NCBI GenBank assembly: GCA_029250685.1
Contig: JAQXEU010000028.1
Coordinates: 1-64,000, forward strand
From: Polaribacter sp.
GTDB taxonomy: Bacteria; Bacteroidota; Bacteroidia; Flavobacteriales; Flavobacteriaceae
Reading direction: 5' to 3'
Length of the DNA: 64,000 nt
Shown here piece by piece: positions 37,566 to 45,724 of this stretch (its first letter is position 1; the number at the start of each line of letters is the position of its first letter). The notes under the pieces are model-generated. The model did no database searches. It had not been told where the DNA came from and saw only the letters and a program-made list of their open reading frames with translations. Position numbers and translations under genes: made by a program.

Positions 37566-38777
37566 CTAGGCAGTTTTAACTTTAGCACGTTTTAATCTTC
37601 TTTTTACGTTTCCTTGAACCACATAATGGTCAATAGTTGGAGCAAACACATTCATTAAAAGAATTGCTAAAAACACTCCTTCTGGATAAGCTGGATTGAA
37701 TACACGTATCATAATTGAGATAAACCCAATTAAGAAACCATAGATCCATTTTCCTTTATTTGTTTGTGATGCTGTTACAGGATCTGTTGCCATAAATACG
37801 GCTCCAAATGCTAAACCACCAATGATTAAATGTTCATACCAAACCGTGTTCATTAATCCGTAGAATTTGCTTGAACTTGTAATAATATCTGCTGCTACAA
37901 TTTGATTAAAGATGAATCCCATTACTGCAGCTCCTAAGAATGTAGAAACTATTATTCTCCAACTTCCAATCTTGGTAAAGATTAAAAAGGCAGCTCCTAA
38001 TAAAATTAAGAAAGCAGAAGTTTCACCAACTGAACCGGGAATAAATCCGAAGAACATATCCCATAGATCATATTTCGGTGTTAAGTTTTGCGCATAGCTT
38101 CCTAAAATAGTTTCACCAGAAATAGCATCTGCAGTTCCTACTCTATTTACTGCATCGTGCACCCAAACTTTATCTCCAGACATCCACGTTGGATATGCAA
38201 AGAATAAAAATGCTCTAATGGTTAACGCTGGATTTAAGATATTCATTCCTGTTCCTCCAAAAACTTCTTTTCCGATAACAACACCGAAAATTACAGCTAC
38301 TGATAACATCCATAATGGAGTATCAATTGGCACAATTAATGGCACTAACATTCCTGTTACTAAGTATCCTTCTTCTACTTCATGTCCTTTAATTACAGCG
38401 AAAATAAATTCCACTAACAAACCAACTCCGTAAGAAACGATTACTAATGGTAATACTTTTACAATTCCAATCCAGAAATTATCCATTGTTAAAAAAGAAC
38501 CCAATACAGAAAACTCTGAAGTGATTCCTTTTGCAGCATCTATTGCTGAATAATGTTGATACCCTGCATTAAACATACCGAAAATTAAACATGGAATTAA
38601 TGCCATGATTACAATATTCATTGTACGTTTTAAATCGTCTGCCGCTTTAATATGAGTTCCTCCGTGAGTTGTCTCATTCGGCAAATATAAAAAGGTATGG
38701 ATTGCGTTAAACGCAGGAGCCATTTTTGTCCCTTTATATTTTTCTTTTAAATTATGTAAATTTTGTTTTAAGCCCAT
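37566..38777 (-). CDS. nqrB: Na+-NQR subunit B (covalent FMN, membrane core)
   Basis: About ten TM helices over 403 residues. The second FMN site is in PGSVGETSAFLIL (Thr of GETS). Other family landmarks are GGTGMNILNPALTIRAF and ATDPVTASQTNKGKWI. NqrB forms the Na+ path and riboflavin/FMN core. It starts four bases after the nqrA stop. Confidence 0.97.
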   Translation of the reverse strand: MGLKQNLHNLKEKYKGTKMAPAFNAIHTFLYLPNETTHGGTHIKAADDLKRTMNIVIMALIPCLIFGMFNAGYQHYSAIDAAKGITSEFSVLGSFLTMDNFWIGIVKVLPLVIVSYGVGLLVEFIFAVIKGHEVEEGYLVTGMLVPLIVPIDTPLWMLSVAVIFGVVIGKEVFGGTGMNILNPALTIRAFLFFAYPTWMSGDKVWVHDAVNRVGTADAISGETILGSYAQNLTPKYDLWDMFFGFIPGSVGETSAFLILLGAAFLIFTKIGSWRIIVSTFLGAAVMGFIFNQIVAADIITSSSKFYGLMNTVWYEHLIIGGLAFGAVFMATDPVTASQTNKGKWIYGFLIGFISIMIRVFNPAYPEGVFLAILLMNVFAPTIDHYVVQGNVKRRLKRAKVKTA

Positions 38778-38781
38778 AATC

Positions 38782-40134
38782 TTATCCTAATTCTTCTCTC
38801 ATTAAATCTAATCCTTCACGAATTATCTTTTGATGTGGTTGTTTTGATACACAAATAAATTCTGTCAAAGCAAAATCTTCTGGCGCTACTTCATAAGCAC
38901 CTAAAGCTTCCATTTCATCTAAATCTTTATACATACAAGATTTTAACAATTGCATTGGATAAATATCTAATGGGAATACTTCTTCGTAAGAACCTGTAAC
39001 AACGAATGCTCTGTGTTCTCCGTTCGTATTTGTGTTTAAATCGTATTTTTTCTTTGGATTCATCCAAGAAAAAGTGAATGCTCTAGAAGTAGAAACTTTA
39101 TCAAAAACTGGCTTGTTCCATCCAAATAATTCATAATCGTCTCCTTCTGGAATTGCCGTAATTTGATTGTCATAATACCCTAAAGCTCCGTCTAAAGAAA
39201 CTTGAGTTCCAGACAATACATTACCACTAATAATTCTTGTATTTTCTGCATTTAAATTGTCTGTAACCACATTTGAAATTGTTGCTCCAGGATATGCAGT
39301 TACATATTTAGGTTTCGAAAACTGAGAACCTGTTAAAGCAATTGTTCTTTTTGCATTGAACTTTCCTGTTAACAATAACTCACCAATTACAACCAAATCT
39401 TGTGCAGTAACAACCCAAACAAATTCTCCTTTATTAATAGGATCTACTTGTGAAATTTGTGTACTAACATTTCCAACTGGATGTGGACCAACTAAACCGT
39501 AAAGTTCAGCGCCTTTTATTCCGTTAAATGGAGATAAATTTGCACCTTTAGAAACAGAAACATGTACTTTTCCATTAGTTAATTTACCTAAGGCAGTAAC
39601 TGCTTCTTGCAATTCTACTTCTTTTCCTTTTAAGGCATAATCTAAATCTGCTGCTAATGGCGCGCTATTATATCCTGAGATAAAAATTGCTTTTGGCGCA
39701 TGATTTGGATTTGCAACAACATCATACGGACGTTGTTTTACAAATGGCCAACAACCTGAAGAAAGCAAATGAGTTTTCACTTCTTCTCCAGACATTTTAG
39801 CTGCCTCTTTTATACCAAAATCTGCAAACTGCTGTGTAGCTTCTGCTTGGATTTTAATTTCTAATACTTTTCTTCTTTCTCCACGAATAATCTCTTCTAC
39901 TTTTCCGCTAACTGGCGATGGAAATAAAATACGCTCATCACTTTTTGAATAAAATAGTGATTCACCTGCTTTTACTTCTGCTCCAATTTTAACGCTAAGT
40001 TTAGGTGTTATTCCGTGAAAATTTTCTGGCTTTATAGCATAAACACCAGCAGTATTAGTAACTGCTGTAGTTTGTTCTGCTTCGCCAATAAGTTTGATAT
40101 TCAAACCTTTCTTTATACGGATGTCTTTTGACAT
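38782..40134 (-). CDS. nqrA: Na+-NQR subunit A (ubiquinone/menaquinone side)
   Basis: 450 residues starting MSKDIRIKKGLNIKLIGEAE, with SGCWPFVKQRPYD, LVGPHPVGNVSTQI and ALTGSQFSKPKYV as family landmarks. NqrA is the cytoplasmic quinone-reducing subunit, first gene of nqrABCDEF. Order and spacing of the six genes are canonical, so the complex should be complete. Confidence 0.97.
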   Translation of the reverse strand: MSKDIRIKKGLNIKLIGEAEQTTAVTNTAGVYAIKPENFHGITPKLSVKIGAEVKAGESLFYSKSDERILFPSPVSGKVEEIIRGERRKVLEIKIQAEATQQFADFGIKEAAKMSGEEVKTHLLSSGCWPFVKQRPYDVVANPNHAPKAIFISGYNSAPLAADLDYALKGKEVELQEAVTALGKLTNGKVHVSVSKGANLSPFNGIKGAELYGLVGPHPVGNVSTQISQVDPINKGEFVWVVTAQDLVVIGELLLTGKFNAKRTIALTGSQFSKPKYVTAYPGATISNVVTDNLNAENTRIISGNVLSGTQVSLDGALGYYDNQITAIPEGDDYELFGWNKPVFDKVSTSRAFTFSWMNPKKKYDLNTNTNGEHRAFVVTGSYEEVFPLDIYPMQLLKSCMYKDLDEMEALGAYEVAPEDFALTEFICVSKQPHQKIIREGLDLMREELG

Positions 40135-40160
40135 AAAAATATGACTTTAATTATCTTAAA

Positions 40161-40176
40161 AAAACACGCAAATTTA
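40161..40176 (-). promoter_or_regulatory. 16-base promoter motif upstream of nqrA
   Basis: The minus strand reads TAAATTTGCGTGTTTT (TAnnTTTG included), identical to the motif before the M23 peptidase operon at 8995-9010. It ends 26 bases before the nqrA ATG. Confidence 0.55.
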
Positions 40177-40257
40177 TGAATTTTGCAAGCTTCCTAAAGA
40201 CTAAAACGAAGTTTATCTTATTTAAAATATACTATTTATATTTATTCTAAATAACGA

Positions 40258-40290
40258 TTGTTTTCACTAATATATATTTTAGTACGTTTG
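40258..40290 (+). promoter_or_regulatory. Promoter of the T9SS plug gene (TTG-N22-TACGTTTG)
   Basis: TTG at 40258-40260, a 22-base spacer, and TACGTTTG at 40283-40290, matching the Bacteroidota -33/-7 rule. The ATG is at 40326. Confidence 0.65.
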
Positions 40291-40325
40291 TACAAATACA
40301 ATCATCAATTTCTAGAAATAAAGCA

Positions 40326-41543
40326 ATGAGAAAAAAGAAACTTTTAACAATACTACTTTTCTTTATTTGGATATTTTCTTTCTCTCAAAAAAACATTAAA
40401 AGCATACAGTTGAAACCCTTAGGTCAGAATAATTTTTCTACGATTGTTCCTTTAGGAAACACTTTGCAACTTACTTTTGACGATTTAGATGCTGATCAAA
40501 AAGAATATTCTTACATGGTTGAGCACATGGATTCTGATTGGAAACCAAGTAATATTTCAACCAGTCTTTATATTACCGGCTTTAATCAAAACAGTATTTT
40601 AGAATACGAAAATTCTTTTAATACATTTAAAAATTATACAAATTACAGAGTTCAAATACCAAATTCAAATACCCGAATAACTAAAAGTGGAAATTATTTG
40701 ATTTCTATTTTAGATGAATACGAAAATATTGTTTTTACTAGAAGGTTCACATATTACGAAAGCAAAGCTTTGGTTGGAGTTCGTGTGATAAGAGGGCGAA
40801 ATACTACCGCAGAAAATCAGCAACAAACTGTACAGTTTACTGTAAATTACAATGCAAATGAAATCCGAAACCCATCGCAAGAAATAAAAACGATTATCTT
40901 GCAAAATAACAATTGGGAAACTGCAATTTTTGATTTAAATCCTCAATTTTTCAAAAACAATCAATTGGTTTATAAATATTACGACAAGTCTAATTTCTGG
41001 AGCGGAAATGAGTATTTAAACTTTGACAACAAGCAAATCAGAAATAGTACCGTTCAAATTGCTCGTGTAGAAAAAAAAGACATTTATCAGACCTATTTAT
41101 ATCCTCAAGAGCCCAGAAAAAACAAACCATACACCTACTTTCCAGACATCAATGGCCAATTTGTGATTAGAACAATTGAAGCAAATAACCCCGATACAGA
41201 AGCAGATTATGCAATGGTTCATTTCTCATTAAATACTGATGAAATCAGCAACAAAGAAATTTATGTTTATGGCGCTTTTAATGATTTTCAAACAACATCA
41301 GAAAACAAAATGGAATTCAATTCTGAAACAAAAAAATACGAAATTTCAATTTTACTAAAACAAGGATTTTACAATTATACGTTTGTCACAAAAGGCGAAA
41401 ATGAACTTGTAAACCCGACAGAAATTAACGGTTCTTTTTATCAAACAGAAAATGAATATACCGTTTTGGTTTATTATAAAGCTTTTGGAGAAAATTTTCA
41501 ACGCGTACTCGGAGTTGGAACTGGATTTATCAATCAACAATAA
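40326..41543 (+). CDS. Type IX secretion system plug-domain protein (DUF5103)
   Basis: Signal peptide (about residues 1-20, IWIFSFSQ), then a beta-sandwich protein with LQLTFDDLDADQKEYSYMVE, GFNQNSILEYENSFNTF, NYRVQIPN and AYDKSNFWSGNEYLNF-like segments that I associate with DUF5103. This family was identified as the plug that closes the periplasmic side of the SprA translocon pore. The length is 405 residues. No other T9SS gene is adjacent. Confidence 0.88.
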   Translation: MRKKKLLTILLFFIWIFSFSQKNIKSIQLKPLGQNNFSTIVPLGNTLQLTFDDLDADQKEYSYMVEHMDSDWKPSNISTSLYITGFNQNSILEYENSFNTFKNYTNYRVQIPNSNTRITKSGNYLISILDEYENIVFTRRFTYYESKALVGVRVIRGRNTTAENQQQTVQFTVNYNANEIRNPSQEIKTIILQNNNWETAIFDLNPQFFKNNQLVYKYYDKSNFWSGNEYLNFDNKQIRNSTVQIARVEKKDIYQTYLYPQEPRKNKPYTYFPDINGQFVIRTIEANNPDTEADYAMVHFSLNTDEISNKEIYVYGAFNDFQTTSENKMEFNSETKKYEISILLKQGFYNYTFVTKGENELVNPTEINGSFYQTENEYTVLVYYKAFGENFQRVLGVGTGFINQQ

Positions 41544-41614
41544 TAAAACGCACTTATATTTTCGTATTTACTTAAAGTTCTTATATTTGGTAAGCTAACT
41601 TTTTTTAAAACCGA

Positions 41615-42001
41615 ATGGTACAGCAAATTACAAACGGCATAAAAATATCTGTTAAAACCAAATTTAATGGAACAATTGAACGAAACCAAAACATATTTAA
41701 TGCGTTTAGTTATTTTATCACGATTCAAAATGAATCAGATGATGCTGTACAATTATTAGAGCGTTTTTGGGAAATATCTGACGCTTTAAACGATAAAGAA
41801 TTTGTAGTTGGCGAAGGCGTTGTTGGACAAAAACCAACGTTAAATCCAAACGAGCAGTATACATATAGATCTAATTGTTTCTTATTGGGCGATTCTGGCT
41901 CAATGAAAGGAACTTTTAAGATGATTAACAAAAGAACAAGTCACCTTTTTCAAGTAATTATACCAACCTTTCAACTAACAACCATTCCGTTCCTTAACTA
42001 A
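41615..42001 (+). CDS. apaG: ApaG domain protein
   Basis: 128 residues with the ApaG beta-sandwich sequence: SVKTKFNGTIERNQNIFNAFSYFITIQNESDDAVQLLERFW, GVVGQKPTLNPNEQYTYRS and MKGTFKMINKR. ApaG is linked to Co2+ resistance and Mg2+ efflux in enterobacteria; its biochemical function is unclear. The stop TAA overlaps the ATG of the DUF3667 gene (TAATG). A TATATTTG box is at 41582-41589. Confidence 0.93.
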   Translation: MVQQITNGIKISVKTKFNGTIERNQNIFNAFSYFITIQNESDDAVQLLERFWEISDALNDKEFVVGEGVVGQKPTLNPNEQYTYRSNCFLLGDSGSMKGTFKMINKRTSHLFQVIIPTFQLTTIPFLN

Positions 42002-43146
42002 TGAAACTTAAACTTAGAACGAAAAAGAATAAACTTGTAAAGGCGAAACCTTTAGAATGCTTTAATTGCTGACATCCTTTTTTTGGGAATGAAAAATTTT
42101 GTCCAGAATGCGGACAAATAAACAAAAACCCAAAAATAACTTTCGGAAGTTTTGTCCATGAAGTTTTTAACGGATTTATATCTTGGGATTCAAAATTTTG
42201 GACAACCATTATTCCGCTTTTAACAAAGCCAGGTAAAGTTTCAAGAGATTATATTGATGGTAAAAGAATGCGTTATGCAAACCCGTTTCGTTTTTACTTA
42301 ACCATTTCTGTACTATTCTTTTTAATTATAGGAGCAACAGAAAGTTATGACAAATTTGAGGAATATAGAAAAGGGAAAGTTAAAACTGACGCTACACCTT
42401 CAATCAATTCACAAATCGACATAGCAGCATCAACCTTAGACCCTAATTCTCCAAATTTCAACACTAATATAAATGAAGCATTAAAAAAGATAGACTCTAC
42501 AGATAGGAAAGAATTACTAAAAATAACACCTAGCGTAAAACTTGACTCTATAAAAAAAGACACAATAACTAATAAAAACCAAAATGTTATTAGCTTTCTG
42601 CCAAACTGGAGTAAATTCTCTAAGTTTCAAAGGAAATACCCAAAAGTAGAAATTGAAGACGCCCTGGACAGTTTAAGTGTTGAGCATACTTTTTTCAACC
42701 GTTTTTTATACAGCAGAGTAAAGGCTGCATATGAAATAGGAGATAATGACAATGATAAACTTACACAACTAAAAAAGCAATTTATTTCTTATGTTTCTAT
42801 TTCTCTCTTTGTTTTCTTACCGCTATTTACATTGTTTTTAAAATTATTTTATGTCAGAAGAAAATATACATACGTAGAACATCTAGTATTTGTTTTTCAT
42901 ACACAAACGGTCTTTTTTCTACTTTCGATAATCTTTTACCTAGTCTATTATTTTAAAACAAATGATTATATGATTGGTATTTTCCTATTACTCTTTGTTA
43001 TTTACTTGTACTTGGCCATGAGAAAATTTTACCAACAAAGGCGTTTTAAAACCTTTTTAAAATTCGTGCTGATCAATTTTTCTTTTTTTATAATTTCAAC
43101 CATAGGAGCTATAACCATTGCATTGATTACTTTTATGATGTATTAA
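42001..43146 (+). pseudogene. DUF3667 membrane protein, interrupted by TGA in the zinc ribbon
   Basis: ATG 42001 opens a frame reading CFNC, then TGA at 42070-42072, then HPFFGNEKFCPECGQINKNPK in the same phase, running on to 43146. Homologous zinc ribbons read CxNCG, so the TGA replaces a Gly codon (GGA). The rest has ISWDSKFWTTIIPLLTKPGKVSRDYIDGKRMRYANPF (about codons 60-97), the DUF3667 hallmark, a hydrophobic segment, a charged middle and three more TM helices. ATG 42268 could start only a truncated form. UGA is a normal stop here. Confidence 0.88.
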
Positions 43147-43820
43147 AGTAAACTAATGTAGTTCATTATCGTGTTTTTATCACTTTTCCTTACTGAAGTA
43201 ATGCTTACTGTCTCAACATAACTGCGCTTCATTTTGATAGAATTCTCTGTCGTACCGGTTTCTGAATTGTGATGAAATTTTAAAATTTCTTGTTGACTAT
43301 ATTCAGAGTGATTTATCAACCAATCTGCAAACCAAGTTTTTCGTAATTGTTTTTCTTGTTTTGTATATAAAGTTGATGAAGACCAAATTTTAGGTTCTTG
43401 TTTTAGCTTTGAAAAATATTTTTGTGTTCCGTCCCAAACCAATTCGTAGGTTTTTAAAGTTGAAAACCAATCTACCAAAACAATTGTAAAAGGCTCAATT
43501 CCTATAAAATCAAAATCATTTATATAGTTTTCAAAATCGTCCGACTTTAAAATTGCTTTTACAATAACTCCACGACTCATTTTATATGAAGGCTCTCTTT
43601 GATAAGATTCAAATCCGCCATTTAACAAACAAACCAATCTTTTTTTATCGCTTAAACCTATCCAGGTTCCACCAGCTAATTCATCTTTCGGATAGGTTAA
43701 TTTTACGTTATCTTCAACATATTCTTTTGGTTCAATAGTTTTTCGTGAAGGTTGTTCATCTCTATTAGAAGTCAAAATAAAATCAGCATCGCCAATTGGT
43801 AAATAGGTAACTGTACACAT
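43143..43820 (-). CDS. NRDE (TANGO2-like) family protein
   Basis: N-terminal MCTVTYLPIGDADFILTSNRDE with the name-giving NRDE and Cys2 as probable nucleophile after Met removal. 225 residues, a normal length. The family is related to Ntn hydrolases; in eukaryotes TANGO2 affects haem and lipid handling, but the bacterial role is unknown. Its stop overlaps that of the convergent DUF3667 gene by three bases. Confidence 0.9.
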   Translation of the reverse strand: MCTVTYLPIGDADFILTSNRDEQPSRKTIEPKEYVEDNVKLTYPKDELAGGTWIGLSDKKRLVCLLNGGFESYQREPSYKMSRGVIVKAILKSDDFENYINDFDFIGIEPFTIVLVDWFSTLKTYELVWDGTQKYFSKLKQEPKIWSSSTLYTKQEKQLRKTWFADWLINHSEYSQQEILKFHHNSETGTTENSIKMKRSYVETVSITSVRKSDKNTIMNYISLL

Positions 43821-43861
43821 AAATAGTATTTGTTTTTGATAATTTACAACGTAAAATCAAG

Positions 43862-43892
43862 TTCATAAAACTAAAAATAAATTGTAACTTTG
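43862..43892 (+). promoter_or_regulatory. Promoter of pruA (TTC-N20-TAACTTTG)
   Basis: A near-consensus -33 TTC at 43862-43864, a 20-base spacer and TAACTTTG at 43885-43892. The ATG is at 43933. Confidence 0.55.
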
Positions 43893-43932
43893 CACTTCAA
43901 AATTAGTAGATTAAAACTTAAAATCATATAAA

Positions 43933-45555
43933 ATGGCACGAGGATTTTTTAAAGTTCCAACGGCAGTAAATGAACCTGTTAAAGGTTATGCTCCAGGATC
44001 TCCAGAGAGAGAAGAATTATTAGCAACTTACAAAGAAATGTTCAACAGCAACATTGATGTACCAATGCATATTAATGGTGAAGTTAGAACAGGAAACACC
44101 AAAAATATTACTCCGCCACACGATCACCAACATGTTGTTGGTCAATATCACGTAGCAGAAAAATCGCACGTTGATACTGCAATTGCTACAGCGTTGGCTG
44201 CAAGAGAAGCTTGGTCTTCTGTTTCTTGGATGGAAAGAGCTTCAATTTTCTTAAAAGCTGCTGAATTATTAGCAGGGCCTTATAGAGCAAGAATGAATGC
44301 TGCAACAATGATTGCACAATCTAAAAATGTACATCAAGCAGAAATTGATGCGGCTTGTGAAATGATTGATTTCTTCCGTTTCAATGTACAATACATGACT
44401 GATATTTTTAAAGATCAGCCAGATTCTGCTCCTGGAATATGGAACAGAGTTGAGTACAGACCTTTAGAAGGATTTGTATACGCAATTACACCGTTTAACT
44501 TTACATCTATTGCTGCAAATTTAGTTGCTGCACCAGCTTTAATGGGGAACGTTATTGTATGGAAACCATCTGATCATCAAGCATATTCTGCACAAGTAAT
44601 TGTAGATTTATTTAAAGAGGCAGGTTTACCTGATGGCGTAATTAACGTTGTTTATGGGGATCCAGTAATGATTACTGACACTGTGTTAGCTTCTCCAGAT
44701 TTCGCTGGATTACACTTTACAGGATCTACAAATGTTTTCAAAAACTTATGGAAACAAATTGGAAACAACATTCATAATTACAGAACATATCCAAGAATTG
44801 TTGGAGAAACTGGTGGAAAAGATTTCATTTGGGTTCACAACTCTTCAAACCCTTTACAAGTTGCAACAGCAATTACAAGAGGTACTTTTGAATATCAAGG
44901 ACAAAAATGTTCTGCTGCTTCAAGAGCTTACATACCTGCTTCATTATGGGAAGAAGTTAAAGGACATTTAATAGCACAAGCAAGTGAATTAAAAATGGGA
45001 TCTACTGAAGATCCGAGCAACTATATCAATGCAGTAATTCATGAAGGATCTTTTGATAAAATTGCAAGTTTCTTAGATGCTGCAAAAACGGATGCGGATG
45101 CTGAAATTATAATTGGTGGAGGTCACGATAAATCTGTTGGATACTTTATTGAACCAACTGTTATTCTAGCAAAAACTCCAAAGTACACAACAATGTGTAC
45201 AGAGTTATTTGGGCCTGTAATGACTATTTACGTGTACGAAGATGCTGAATGGGAAGCTTCATTAAAATTAGTTGATGAAACATCTGAATACGCATTAACA
45301 GGGGCAATTTTTTCTACGGATAGATACATTGTTGAAAAAGCTTCAAAAGCATTAGAAAACGCTGCTGGAAACTTTTATATCAATGACAAACCAACTGGGG
45401 CAGTTGTTGGTCAGCAACCATTTGGAGGAGCAAGAGCTTCTGGAACAAATGACAAAGCTGGTTCTGCACAAAACTTATTACGTTGGACATCTGTTAGATT
45501 GATAAAAGAAACATTTGTAACTCCACAAGATTATAAATACCCTTATTTAGGGTAA
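43933..45555 (+). CDS. pruA: 1-pyrroline-5-carboxylate (L-glutamate gamma-semialdehyde) dehydrogenase
   Basis: 540 residues. The aldehyde dehydrogenase fold is visible: VYAITPFNFTSIAANLVAAPALMGN, HFTGSTNVFK, the Glu in GETGGKDF, and the catalytic Cys in YQGQKCSAASR. The length and the NDKPTGAVVGQQPFGGARASGTNDKAG end are those of the single-domain PruA in Bacteroidota. It oxidises the proline breakdown product P5C to glutamate using NAD+. No proline dehydrogenase is adjacent. A hairpin terminator follows. Confidence 0.95.
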   Translation: MARGFFKVPTAVNEPVKGYAPGSPEREELLATYKEMFNSNIDVPMHINGEVRTGNTKNITPPHDHQHVVGQYHVAEKSHVDTAIATALAAREAWSSVSWMERASIFLKAAELLAGPYRARMNAATMIAQSKNVHQAEIDAACEMIDFFRFNVQYMTDIFKDQPDSAPGIWNRVEYRPLEGFVYAITPFNFTSIAANLVAAPALMGNVIVWKPSDHQAYSAQVIVDLFKEAGLPDGVINVVYGDPVMITDTVLASPDFAGLHFTGSTNVFKNLWKQIGNNIHNYRTYPRIVGETGGKDFIWVHNSSNPLQVATAITRGTFEYQGQKCSAASRAYIPASLWEEVKGHLIAQASELKMGSTEDPSNYINAVIHEGSFDKIASFLDAAKTDADAEIIIGGGHDKSVGYFIEPTVILAKTPKYTTMCTELFGPVMTIYVYEDAEWEASLKLVDETSEYALTGAIFSTDRYIVEKASKALENAAGNFYINDKPTGAVVGQQPFGGARASGTNDKAGSAQNLLRWTSVRLIKETFVTPQDYKYPYLG

Positions 45556-45575
45556 AAATAAATCTTAACTTATTT

Positions 45576-45625
45576 AAAACCTCATCCTTATGCTGAATTT
45601 ATTTCAGTAACTGATGAGGTTTTTT
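45576..45625. terminator. Structured terminator element, copy 1 (after pruA)
   Basis: The outer stem AAAACCTCATC / GATGAGGTTTT encloses an inner stem CTGAA / TTCAG; a T-run follows. The 24-base middle TTATGC...TCAGTAAC is identical in copy 3 (63445-63498). Confidence 0.85.
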
Positions 45626-45724
45626 GGCTTCTAAATAATCCTACTAATTCTTTAACAGTATTGAAACTGAAGATTTTGTATATTTATCGTCATTTAAAAA
45701 AAATACTCACAAACAACCAAAATA

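Noticed and set aside
42070-42072. TGA as selenocysteine or recoded Gly
   Set aside because: Other genes here end at TGA, no selenocysteine insertion hairpin stands out, and the position is a structural Gly next to zinc ligands.
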